A DNA stretch of 64,000 nucleotides, taken from NCBI GenBank assembly GCA_016715825.1, contig JADJXO010000002.1, forward strand, positions 248,001 to 312,000, written 5' to 3'. The notes under the pieces were generated by a model, which worked only from the letters and a program-made list of their open reading frames with translations, was not told the DNA's origin and did not search any database. How positions within the stretch are numbered: position 1 is the stretch's first letter; the number at the start of each line of letters is the position of its first letter. Positions 44,443 to 52,317 of this stretch are shown in pieces. This DNA comes from Nitrospira sp. Its GTDB lineage: Bacteria > Nitrospirota > Nitrospiria > Nitrospirales > Nitrospiraceae. The position numbers and the translations under genes were made by a program.

Positions 44443-45339
44443 ATGTGTGTGTGGTGCTCATGGTTGCATGTCACGAGAGCTGTCTTCGCCATAGCCTTGT
44501 GCGGGGTGGGATGGCTCATTCCTGTCTCGGCGGTGGCCGACCATGAAAGCTCGAAACAGCCACCGCTCTGGACGCCGCTTGATGAACCGGAGCGGTTGGC
44601 GACGATGGACAACCCGGATGGGATGGTGCTGGTGGCCGCCGGAGAGTTCATCATGGGGAGCGATCCTCATAAGGATCGTGCCGCGGGTCCACAAGAGCTC
44701 CCACAACATCGGATCCACCTCGATGCGTTTTGGATGGACCGTTATGAGGTTTCAAACGTCGAATACCTGAGGTTCGTGCTTGGGACGGGGGCGGAGTGGC
44801 CGATGTTTTGGCGGGAGAGTCCCTTCCCAGAAAAGAATGCACTCCATCCTGTGATCAATGTCAGCTGGCTTGAGGCGGATGCCTACTGTCAATGGGCGGG
44901 AAAGCGTTTGCCGACCGAGGCCGAATGGGAGAAGGCGGCTCGTGGGGTGGATGGACGGATCTTTCCCTGGGGCAATGAGCCGGCCGGCTGGATGAAGAGC
45001 AACATCGCCCATTCCGGATCGAAGCGCGGATTCAAGTATCCGCCGCTGGCCAATATCAATCGGTATGATAAGGGGGCGAGCCCCTATGGGGTCTATCAAA
45101 TGGCAGGCAATGTCAGTGAATGGGTGTCGGATTGGTTCGATCCTGCGTACTACCGCCATACTCAAGACAGGAATCCGCAAGGGCCTAAAACCGGAGAACT
45201 GAAAGTCTTTCGTGGCGGCTCGTGGAATGAGGACCCGGAAGTTGCTCGGTCCGCCGGTCGCAATGCGGGCCTTCCCGATCGGAGGAGCTATTTAACCGGG
45301 TTCCGCTGCGCTAAGTCCGGATCTGGCGTGACTGGTTAA
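44443..45339 (+). CDS. SUMF1/formylglycine-generating-enzyme-like protein lacking catalytic cysteines
   Basis: A 298-residue exported protein; the signal ends near VSAVADHE. The FGE-sulfatase fold is clear (MVLVAAGEFIMGSD, WMDRYEVSNVEYL, RLPTEAEWEKAARG, MAGNVSEWVSDW, FRGGSW, GFRC). The two active-site cysteines of true formylglycine-generating enzymes are missing: the corresponding segment reads RSAGRNAGLPDRR. A sulfatase-activating role is therefore unlikely; related proteins serve in metalloenzyme maturation or ligand binding. It lies 50 bases after the cupredoxin gene. Confidence 0.85.
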   Translation: MCVWCSWLHVTRAVFAIALCGVGWLIPVSAVADHESSKQPPLWTPLDEPERLATMDNPDGMVLVAAGEFIMGSDPHKDRAAGPQELPQHRIHLDAFWMDRYEVSNVEYLRFVLGTGAEWPMFWRESPFPEKNALHPVINVSWLEADAYCQWAGKRLPTEAEWEKAARGVDGRIFPWGNEPAGWMKSNIAHSGSKRGFKYPPLANINRYDKGASPYGVYQMAGNVSEWVSDWFDPAYYRHTQDRNPQGPKTGELKVFRGGSWNEDPEVARSAGRNAGLPDRRSYLTGFRCAKSGSGVTG

Positions 45340-45492
45340 GCCTCCCATTCGGACCGAGCAGATGATCGGTTGAATGTGAAGGTTCTCACCCAATGAATAA
45401 TGGGTCGGAAGCGGTCACGGGTGTCTCACAAACCTTGATGAAAAATCCGATCCTGAGATGAACATGATCCCTGCGATTGATTTTGAGAAGGC

Positions 45493-45969
45493 ATGTATTC
45501 AACCCTGGTAATTCTCCACATACTCGCCGCTATGATCTGGATAGGAGGGATGATTTTTCTCTCCCTGGTCCTGGCCCCCTTGGTGAGGGGACGGAAAGCG
45601 GTGCCGGAATTCATGGCGCTGTTTCGGTCTGCGGCCCTCCGATTTCGCCCGATTGTCTGGGTTGCCATTGCGGTATTGCTCATCACCGGACCGATGTTGT
45701 TGTCACACCGAGGCATCTCCATTATGTACCCATCTTCGTGGGCTGGGATTGTGACGGTGAAACTGACACTGGTGGGGGTGTTACTCTGCTTGACCTTGCT
45801 TCATGACCTCGTCTTCGGTCCTCAGGTCAGTCGGGTCAGTGCTATCGCAGAATCTCAGCGAACGACCGGAGAGCGAGTCATCTTCAAATCTGCTCGCTGG
45901 TTGCCGCGTCTTTCGTTGCTCATCGCGCTGGCCGTAGTCGTTGCAGCGGCGATGCTGGCACGGTCTTAA
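45493..45969 (+). CDS. CopD-like four-helix membrane protein
   Basis: A 158-residue membrane protein starting MYSTLVILHILAAMIWIGGM. Four transmembrane segments are visible, with a histidine in the first helix and another in LLHDLVFG. This matches the CopD/DUF2269-like superfamily linked to copper uptake or heme binding. Neighbouring copper proteins support a copper role. The ATG at 45493 is chosen without a strong ribosome-binding site. Confidence 0.7.
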   Translation: MYSTLVILHILAAMIWIGGMIFLSLVLAPLVRGRKAVPEFMALFRSAALRFRPIVWVAIAVLLITGPMLLSHRGISIMYPSSWAGIVTVKLTLVGVLLCLTLLHDLVFGPQVSRVSAIAESQRTTGERVIFKSARWLPRLSLLIALAVVVAAAMLARS

Positions 45970-46254
45970 ATTCACGCCGCTGTCGCCTTCTGCAACAGCG
46001 ATTTGCTCCAACATGTAGAAAAGCTCCCCCTTTCTCCACGAGTTGGTTTGTCGTAAGTGTTCCCTAACTTATTGAATCTTCAGTGCAAGGAATTGTATCG
46101 CCATGCGGTATTTCCGTGCGGAGTCTTATTTGCAAGGCCACTGTCACCGTGCGTCGTCACCGATGGTTCTGACAGAAGGTTTGTGCGTGAGTTCCCTGGA
46201 GGGGTGTCGGTTCGGCGTGAAGAAAGATCCATGCGGTGAAAACGAGGAGATCAG
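45970..46254. other. intergenic, nothing recognised
   Basis: No coding frame or clear structure is seen here; GAGGAG precedes the next start. Confidence 0.4.
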
Positions 46255-46719
46255 ATGAAACAAGGACTATGTCGAGCAGCGGTGATCCTGTGGGTGCTCT
46301 CGGTTGCAGCAGCCGGGTGGTTTTTCGTGAAGGGGTGGACGGCGAAAGGAAGTGATGGGCGGACCGAAATCCTCTTAGCGCCGGCTGAGCGGGATCAGAT
46401 CCTCGCGGAGATGCGGCATCTTTTGAAAGCGGTAGACGGCATCATCAGGGGATTGGGAGAACCGAAACCTGATCTAAAAGCAATGGAAGCAGCAGCCCGA
46501 GGGGCTGGGATGAACATGGCCGCAGACGTGGAGCCGGCGATGATGGCCAAGCTGCCGCTCCCCTTTAAACAGCTGGGCATGTCGATCCACAAGGATATGG
46601 ATGCGCTGGCCGATGCGATCGTGCAGAACGAGACACCTCAACAACTCTTGCAACGATTGTCAAGCATGACAGCCCGCTGCACGACCTGTCACGACATGTA
46701 CAGATTCAGCGCGCACTAA
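46255..46719 (+). CDS. cytochrome c'-like monoheme protein
   Basis: A 154-residue protein with an N-terminal signal or anchor (AVILWVLSVAAAGWFFV) and a helical body. The single heme motif CTTCH lies seven residues from the C terminus, as in cytochromes c' (four-helix bundles with a C-terminal CxxCH). It is periplasmic and may bind NO or transfer electrons. It sits between copper and sulfur genes on the same strand. Confidence 0.75.
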   Translation: MKQGLCRAAVILWVLSVAAAGWFFVKGWTAKGSDGRTEILLAPAERDQILAEMRHLLKAVDGIIRGLGEPKPDLKAMEAAARGAGMNMAADVEPAMMAKLPLPFKQLGMSIHKDMDALADAIVQNETPQQLLQRLSSMTARCTTCHDMYRFSAH

Positions 46720-46913
46720 TGGCTGCTGGTATTCAGAAGTCGCCAATCAGTAATGGAAAGGAGATGAGAGCAGAGGCGAATCCATTTCCGATGTCGAGAC
46801 TCCCATATAACTGAGAGCTCCTGTCATGGCCGGATGGCACGAAGCCGGAACGGCGGGAAATCCGCCACAACCGAGAGCAATGTCGCTCCGGTACGGTCAT
46901 TACGGAGGTGTTT

Positions 46914-47222
46914 ATGAAGTCCAGAGTTATCATACGTGCGGTTCTGACTGCAGCCATGCTGTTGCCGGTTGGTTTCGTGGCGATCGGGTCGGCACAGGAT
47001 CTCGACCGTGACCGCGATCAACTCAAGACACAGCAACAACTCAAAGATCAGGACAAGCTGCAGACCAAAGATCAGCTCAGAGAAAAGGATCAGCTCAAGG
47101 AGCAGGAAAGAACACGGGAACGCGAACGGACCCGAGAGCAGACTCGCACGGAGCGTCCGGAAAAGCCTCAGCACGAGAGAGCGGAGCGGCCTGAGCGCGG
47201 TGGAGCAGCTCGTGGCCGGTGA
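46914..47222 (+). CDS. exported charged-repeat protein
   Basis: A 102-residue protein. The signal peptide (AVLTAAMLLPVGFVAIGSAQD) is followed by a low-complexity part made of repeats like DQLKTQQQLK and KDQLREKDQLKE, then RERERTRE and a proline/glutamate/arginine tail. It should be a disordered or coiled, highly charged periplasmic protein. GGAGG before ATG 46914 decides the start over GTG 46908. Function is unknown. Confidence 0.6.
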   Translation: MKSRVIIRAVLTAAMLLPVGFVAIGSAQDLDRDRDQLKTQQQLKDQDKLQTKDQLREKDQLKEQERTRERERTREQTRTERPEKPQHERAERPERGGAARGR

Positions 47223-47298
47223 TAATGCGAATTCAGTGCGCTGTCAGTTGAGTGCTGAGTTGGCGACTCGACTCAGCACTCGGCATGGGAGGTGAACG

Positions 47299-48546
47299 AT
47301 GGCACGAGTGGCGATTATCGGCGCATCAATCGGCGGGTTGCCGGCCGCCTATGAAGCCAGGGCGCTGTTGGACAAGAAACATACGGTAACTGTCATTTCA
47401 AACGTGAGCTCGTTCCACTTCGTACCCTCGAATCCATGGGTCGCGGTCGGCTGGCGTAGCCGCAAAGACATCAGTTTCGAGCTGGGCCCCGTGTTGGCTA
47501 AGAAAGGGATCGAATTCGTTCACGCCACGGCGGATCGAATCGAACCGGAACAAAGCCGCGTCGTCACGGCGAAAGGAGATGTGCTGTATGACTATCTCAT
47601 CATCGCCACGGGGCCGAAGCTCAAGTTTTCCGCTGTGCCAGGCCTCGGTCCGAGCGGGTACACGCAATCGGTCTGCAACGTGGATCACGCTGAACAGGCC
47701 TGGGGTGCGTACCAGAGTTTCTTGAAGGACCCAGGTCCGATTGTGATCGGTGCCGTGCAAGGTGCCTCCTGTTTCGGTCCGGCTTACGAAATGGCCTTCA
47801 TCCTGGATACCGACTTGAGGAAGAAGAAGCTTCGGAAAAAGGTGCCGATTTATTTTGTGACACCGGAACCGTATATTGGCCACATGGGCCTCGCCGGAGT
47901 CGGGAAATCACGTCGGCTGATGGAAGACGAATTCGCCGAGCATTCGATCAAGCCGCTCCACAACGCGGCGATCAAGGAAGTTCAGCCTGGGAAGATGCTG
48001 TTGGAAGATGGCCAGGAGATCCCCTTCCGTTACTCGATGATGATTCCACCATTTGCAGGAGTCGATGCTGTAGCGGGGACGCCGAGCTTGTGCAACCCCA
48101 AAGGCTTTGTCAATGTCGATGCATACCAGGCGAATCCTAAGTACCGGAACATCTATTCGGTTGGGGTCTGCGTTGCTATTCCACCGGTCGAACAGACGCC
48201 GGTGCCGACCGGCGCGCCCAAAACCGGGTACATGATCGAATCGATGGTGTCGGCGGCCGTTCACAATATCAAAGCGGATATTGAGAACAATCCGAAGAAA
48301 GAAACGGCCACGTGGAATGCCATCTGTCTGGCGGATATGGGAGATACCGGGATGGCCTTCGTGGCGCTGCCGCAAATGGCTCCACGCAACGTCACGTGGG
48401 CCAGGAAGGGCAAATGGGTACATCTTGCAAAAATCGCCCTCGAAAAGTATTTTCTCATGAAAATGAAAAAGGGCGTGAGTGAGCCGTTCTTCGAAAAGGC
48501 GATTCTCCACGGGATGGGGATCACCAAGCGTGAAAAGGCGCTCTAG
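47299..48546 (+). CDS. sulfide:quinone oxidoreductase-like flavoprotein
   Basis: A 415-residue FAD protein of the SQR/FCSD group. The FAD site is VAIIGASIGGLPAA. All three cysteines known from SQR chemistry are present: Cys126 (SVCNVDH), Cys158 (GASCFGPAYE) and Cys343 (NAICLADMGD). The C-terminal amphipathic helix (LAKIALEKYFLMKMKKG) fits membrane attachment. It probably oxidises sulfide to polysulfide and passes electrons to quinone. GGAGG precedes the ATG. A persulfide-handling enzyme follows 15 bases downstream. Confidence 0.85.
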   Translation: MARVAIIGASIGGLPAAYEARALLDKKHTVTVISNVSSFHFVPSNPWVAVGWRSRKDISFELGPVLAKKGIEFVHATADRIEPEQSRVVTAKGDVLYDYLIIATGPKLKFSAVPGLGPSGYTQSVCNVDHAEQAWGAYQSFLKDPGPIVIGAVQGASCFGPAYEMAFILDTDLRKKKLRKKVPIYFVTPEPYIGHMGLAGVGKSRRLMEDEFAEHSIKPLHNAAIKEVQPGKMLLEDGQEIPFRYSMMIPPFAGVDAVAGTPSLCNPKGFVNVDAYQANPKYRNIYSVGVCVAIPPVEQTPVPTGAPKTGYMIESMVSAAVHNIKADIENNPKKETATWNAICLADMGDTGMAFVALPQMAPRNVTWARKGKWVHLAKIALEKYFLMKMKKGVSEPFFEKAILHGMGITKREKAL

Positions 48547-48561
48547 GGAAAATTCAGATCT

Positions 48562-50289
48562 ATGACCTCAACTCGACCGCTCCGTCTCGTCATTGTCGGC
48601 GGAGTCGCAGGCGGAGCAAGCGCCGCAGCCAGGGCGCGGCGACTTGATGAGTCGGCCCACATCGTATTATTCGAGCGTGGTTCCCATGCCAGCTTTGCCA
48701 ACTGCGGCTTGCCTTACTACATGGGCGGGGAAATTGCAGATCGCAATGACCTCCTGGTGGCCGATCCAGAGACTCTCAAGGGCTCACTCGCGCTCGATGT
48801 TCGGACAAAGACCGAGGTGGTCGCGATTGATCGGGTAGCGAAGGAGGTCGAAGTGCACGAACTCACGACCGATAGAAGGTATCGTGAGCCGTTTGACTTC
48901 TTGATCCTTTCAACCGGGGCTGCTCCGCTTCGGCCCACCAACCTGCTGGCCAAGGTCGGGTTGAAACATCCACGTGTCGTGAGCCTCCGTAACCTGGAGG
49001 ATGTGGACCAGCTCAAGGGGATTGTGGATGGTGGCGCTCAGAAAGCAATTGTCCTAGGGGGCGGGTTTATCGGAGTGGAAGTCGCCGAACAGCTTGCCCA
49101 CCGAGGTGTGACCACGACGTTGGTCGAGAAGAATCCGCAAGTGTTACCCCCATTCGATGCAGAAATGGTCGTGCCGCTCGAACAGGCGTTGATCGAGCGG
49201 GGCGTTGCTCTGCATCTCAGTGACGCCGTGGTCGATCTGGAACCGGACGGCCACGATCAGGGTGTGCGAGCGATTCTGACCGACGGTCGGGTCCTGGAAG
49301 GCGATGTGGTCGTCCTGGCCATCGGGGTGCAGCCGGAAAACCTGTTGGCTCAAACTGCTGGTCTCAAAACCAACGATCGCGGTGCGGTGAAGGTCAACGA
49401 ACATCTGCAAACCAATGACCCACACATTTATGCGGTCGGCGATGTCATCGAGGTGCCGGATCCAATATTGGGAGGATTGACTCATATTCCATTAGCCGGT
49501 CCTGCGAATCGCCAGGGCCGGTTGGCAGCAGATCACATCATCGCCAGGGTACAAGGAAGGGGCGACTCTGTCCCGCCTTACCGAGGGAGTCAGGGAAGCG
49601 CGATCGTGCGAGTCTTTGACTTGACCGCCGCCATCACCGGGAAGTCCGAGAAGGCACTCCAGCGGGCAGGCAAGGAGCGGCATCGCGACTACGAGGTGAT
49701 CTATGTGCATCCCTATCACCATGCTCATTATTACCCTGGAGCGAAGCGGCTCACGATCAAACTGATTTTTGAAACGTCTTCAGGGCGAATCCTTGGCGCC
49801 CAAGGTGTGGGCGAAGAGGCGGTCGATAAGCGGATCGACGTGCTGGCCATGGCAATTCAAATGGGAGCCACGGTCTTCGATTTAGAGGAGGCCGAGCTGT
49901 GCTATTCCCCACAATACGGCAGTGCGAAGGATGCCATAAACCTCGCGGGATTCCAGGGGGCCAATGTGGTGCGCGGCGGCACAATACCGATCACTCCTGT
50001 TGAACTGCGGGCCGCATTGGAGACGGCCACCCCACCGCTGGTGGTCGACGTGCGCAGTCCCACTGAGTTCGGCGAGGACCATATTCCTGGTTCCATCAAC
50101 ATCCCGTTACCGGAATTGCGCACGAGAGTGGGCGAGCTGCCGACTGATCGGCCGGTCGTGACCTACTGCGCGGTCGGCCAGCGTGGATATTTTGCCGAGC
50201 GAGTGCTCCGGCAGGGAGGCATGACGGTTGTTCGTAACCTGACCGGAGGGTTTGTCAGCTGGCAGAGGCTCGTTTCTGAGTCTGTGTGA
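48562..50289 (+). CDS. CoA-disulfide reductase/rhodanese fusion
   Basis: A 575-residue fusion. The N-terminal ~450 residues are a FAD-dependent CoA-disulfide/persulfide reductase with VIVGGVAGGASAA and the redox cysteine in SFANCGLPYYMGG. The C-terminal rhodanese domain (about 475-570) has VVDVRSPTEF and the active cysteine in TYCAVGQRG. Such proteins reduce CoA persulfides or polysulfide. It is probably in one operon with the SQR-like gene and the DUF2892 gene, a sulfide detoxification or oxidation unit. Confidence 0.92.
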   Translation: MTSTRPLRLVIVGGVAGGASAAARARRLDESAHIVLFERGSHASFANCGLPYYMGGEIADRNDLLVADPETLKGSLALDVRTKTEVVAIDRVAKEVEVHELTTDRRYREPFDFLILSTGAAPLRPTNLLAKVGLKHPRVVSLRNLEDVDQLKGIVDGGAQKAIVLGGGFIGVEVAEQLAHRGVTTTLVEKNPQVLPPFDAEMVVPLEQALIERGVALHLSDAVVDLEPDGHDQGVRAILTDGRVLEGDVVVLAIGVQPENLLAQTAGLKTNDRGAVKVNEHLQTNDPHIYAVGDVIEVPDPILGGLTHIPLAGPANRQGRLAADHIIARVQGRGDSVPPYRGSQGSAIVRVFDLTAAITGKSEKALQRAGKERHRDYEVIYVHPYHHAHYYPGAKRLTIKLIFETSSGRILGAQGVGEEAVDKRIDVLAMAIQMGATVFDLEEAELCYSPQYGSAKDAINLAGFQGANVVRGGTIPITPVELRAALETATPPLVVDVRSPTEFGEDHIPGSINIPLPELRTRVGELPTDRPVVTYCAVGQRGYFAERVLRQGGMTVVRNLTGGFVSWQRLVSESV

Positions 50290-50343
50290 ATCCTTTGCGT
50301 TGGGTCGGTCTCTCATGAGCAAGAAGCAGAGGAGGGAGCAACC

Positions 50344-50532
50344 ATGAAACTCAATGAGCAGCTCCGATTAATCGCCGGCGTGTTCGTGCTTGTCGCCGTC
50401 GTCTTGGGTGCAACGGTTCATCCATACTGGAATTATTTCGCCGCCTTTGTGGCGGTAAATTTGATCCAATCGGCCTTTACGGGGTGGTGCCCCATGATGG
50501 CGTTGTTACGTAAGCTTGGGGTACAAGAATAG
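50344..50532 (+). CDS. DUF2892 (YgaP-type) small membrane protein
   Basis: A 62-residue protein with two transmembrane helices and the conserved end GWCPMMALLRKLG. DUF2892 domains are found fused to or next to rhodaneses, as here. GGAGGGAG precedes the ATG. Confidence 0.88.
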   Translation: MKLNEQLRLIAGVFVLVAVVLGATVHPYWNYFAAFVAVNLIQSAFTGWCPMMALLRKLGVQE

Positions 50533-50571
50533 CCGTGTATTGCGGAGGACTATGACGGGTCAGGAGAAACC

Positions 50572-51117
50572 ATGGCCATCCCGTTGAATCTCGAAGGTGC
50601 ATTCGACAGCGAGGAGGCCCTACGGGGCATGATTGTGAGTCGAAAGGTCTGTTTTGATCACAATCCCTTCTACGTGAGAGATGGGTCAGGGCGGGTCGTC
50701 CAAATCGGGTTTCAACTGAACCTCTACTCAGCCTTTCAGGATCCTCGGCATCTGCCGTCAGGTGAAGACCTGGAGCTGCGCGAGTTAGTCGGGGAGCTGC
50801 GCCGCCTCTGTCGTGTGTTCTTTCAGTCATTGGACCTTTTGAAGCCCTGCGAACACCCCGAACCACCGATGCATCGGATCATGTATTCTCCGGAACGCCG
50901 GAATCGTGCCGAGATGTGCCTTCAGATCCCTATTTTCGATCGCGGACATTACGGTGCGACACCGGATCGCAAGATAGAAGAGCTGCTGGCGACGGCCGAA
51001 TGTCTCCTTCGCCAATTGGGGGCCAGGCGCGGGGTATGGGACGATCAAAAGGGGGCTCATGCACGACCGGAGGATCGCTGTGAGGACCATGCTCGCGCGG
51101 CCACTGGTGGACAGTGA
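50572..51117 (+). CDS. hypothetical protein
   Basis: A 181-residue soluble protein starting MAIPLNLEGAFDSEE. It contains HNPFYVRDGSGRVVQIGFQL and a C-terminal disordered tail (ARPEDRCEDHARAATGGQ). No motif is recognised. Its stop overlaps the GTG start of the efflux adaptor gene by four bases, so it is probably in the efflux operon. Confidence 0.6.
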   Translation: MAIPLNLEGAFDSEEALRGMIVSRKVCFDHNPFYVRDGSGRVVQIGFQLNLYSAFQDPRHLPSGEDLELRELVGELRRLCRVFFQSLDLLKPCEHPEPPMHRIMYSPERRNRAEMCLQIPIFDRGHYGATPDRKIEELLATAECLLRQLGARRGVWDDQKGAHARPEDRCEDHARAATGGQ

Positions 51118-52208
51118 GCCAAGATGAATGTACGTCACCGATGACGGGCAGATCCGTGATGCACCTCCTCGTTGCCGTCGTGCTTCTGGCCGGTTGTGGG
51201 CCCAAGGAGGAACCGGCCACAACCGTGGTGTCGGCCGCTCCAGAAAAGACCATTCAGGCTTCGGTGGTCGAGGTGAAGTCGACCGCGGTGCCGATCCGTG
51301 TTGAAGTGACCGGTCAGGTCGCTGCGATTTTTCAGGCCACGCTCTCCAGCCGCATCCAAGGCACGATCGACAAGCTCCTCGTCAGGGAAGGCACGAAGGT
51401 TTCTAAGGGTCAGGTGCTGATTCGGCTGGATAGTCGTGACCTTCAGGCAGACTTGGCCCGTGCCAATGCCGACGTCGAAAATACGAAAGCCCACCTCGAT
51501 CGTATGGACCAACTGTATACCCAAGATGCCGTGTCAAAACAGGAGATGGAGAATGCGACCAGGGGCTACCGAGTGGCAGAAGCCAACCGTAAGGCAGTGG
51601 AGGCGCAGCTCAGCTATACGGTGGTGAGGGCGCCGTTCGATGGTGTCATCACCGAAAAAAACGTGGAAGCAGGCGAATTAGCCTCCCCGGGCCAGCCACT
51701 GCTCAAGATAGAAGATCCTCAGCGCCTCAGGTTGGAAGCCACTGTGGCGGAAGGTGATCTGAAGGCCGTTTCTAACGGCGACAAAATTCCTGTGGTCATT
51801 GATGCGTTAGAAGGAGATGTCTTGAACGGCACGGTCAGTCAGATACTTCCTGCCGGCGATCCGAGGACCCATACCTTTATGGTCAAAGTTGAGTTACCCA
51901 CCACTCAAGGACTGAAGACCGGCATGTTCGGTCGGTTCCAGCTCGACAAGGGGACCACGCCAACGATGCTCGTTCCATCGGCAACCGTCGTCGAACGGGG
52001 CGAACTGACCAGTCTTTATGCGGTAGGAACGGATCGGGTCGCGAGACTTCGTTGGGTCAAACTCGGCCGGCGTTTTGAGAACCAGGTGGAAATCCTATCA
52101 GGTCTTAACGAGGGTGAACGAGTCTTGAGTGACGGCAGCCAGGGAGTTGACGGAGCGGCTGTCCAGATCACCCAAACGGTGGCAGCGCCGCCGACGGGGG
52201 CACCGTGA
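51114..52208 (+). CDS. RND efflux periplasmic adaptor (membrane fusion protein)
   Basis: A 364-residue lipoprotein. The signal ends in LLAGC (lipobox) near residue 27. The adaptor domains follow: beta-barrel/lipoyl half RIQGTIDKLLVREGTKV, an alpha-hairpin (ADLARANADVENTKAHLDRM), then FDGVITEKNVEAGELASPG. It links the inner-membrane RND pump (next gene) to an outer-membrane channel. GTG 51114 overlaps the previous gene; ATG 51141 or 51159 are possible starts. Confidence 0.9.
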   Translation: MSQDECTSPMTGRSVMHLLVAVVLLAGCGPKEEPATTVVSAAPEKTIQASVVEVKSTAVPIRVEVTGQVAAIFQATLSSRIQGTIDKLLVREGTKVSKGQVLIRLDSRDLQADLARANADVENTKAHLDRMDQLYTQDAVSKQEMENATRGYRVAEANRKAVEAQLSYTVVRAPFDGVITEKNVEAGELASPGQPLLKIEDPQRLRLEATVAEGDLKAVSNGDKIPVVIDALEGDVLNGTVSQILPAGDPRTHTFMVKVELPTTQGLKTGMFGRFQLDKGTTPTMLVPSATVVERGELTSLYAVGTDRVARLRWVKLGRRFENQVEILSGLNEGERVLSDGSQGVDGAAVQITQTVAAPPTGAP

Positions 52209-52224
52209 AGCGTATCGGCGAACG

Positions 52225-52300
52225 GTTTCGAGTTTCATGTTTCAGGTTTCAAGTGCTTGGTTTCTGATCAACATGAAACTTTGAACTTGAAACTCGGAGT
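52225..52300. repeat. GTTTCA-type intergenic inverted repeat
   Basis: Between the adaptor and pump genes, repeated TTTCAxGTTTCA words occur on both strands: CGAGTTTCATGTT near 52229 is mirrored by AACATGAAACT near 52270 and ACTTGAAACTCG near 52285. It would fold into a long hairpin and looks like a dispersed chromosomal repeat. Confidence 0.6.
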
Positions 52301-52317
52301 CGAGATACGAACGACGC

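Noticed and set aside
44443..45339. Active formylglycine-generating enzyme for a sulfatase
   Set aside because: The catalytic cysteine pair is absent and no sulfatase is encoded in the window.
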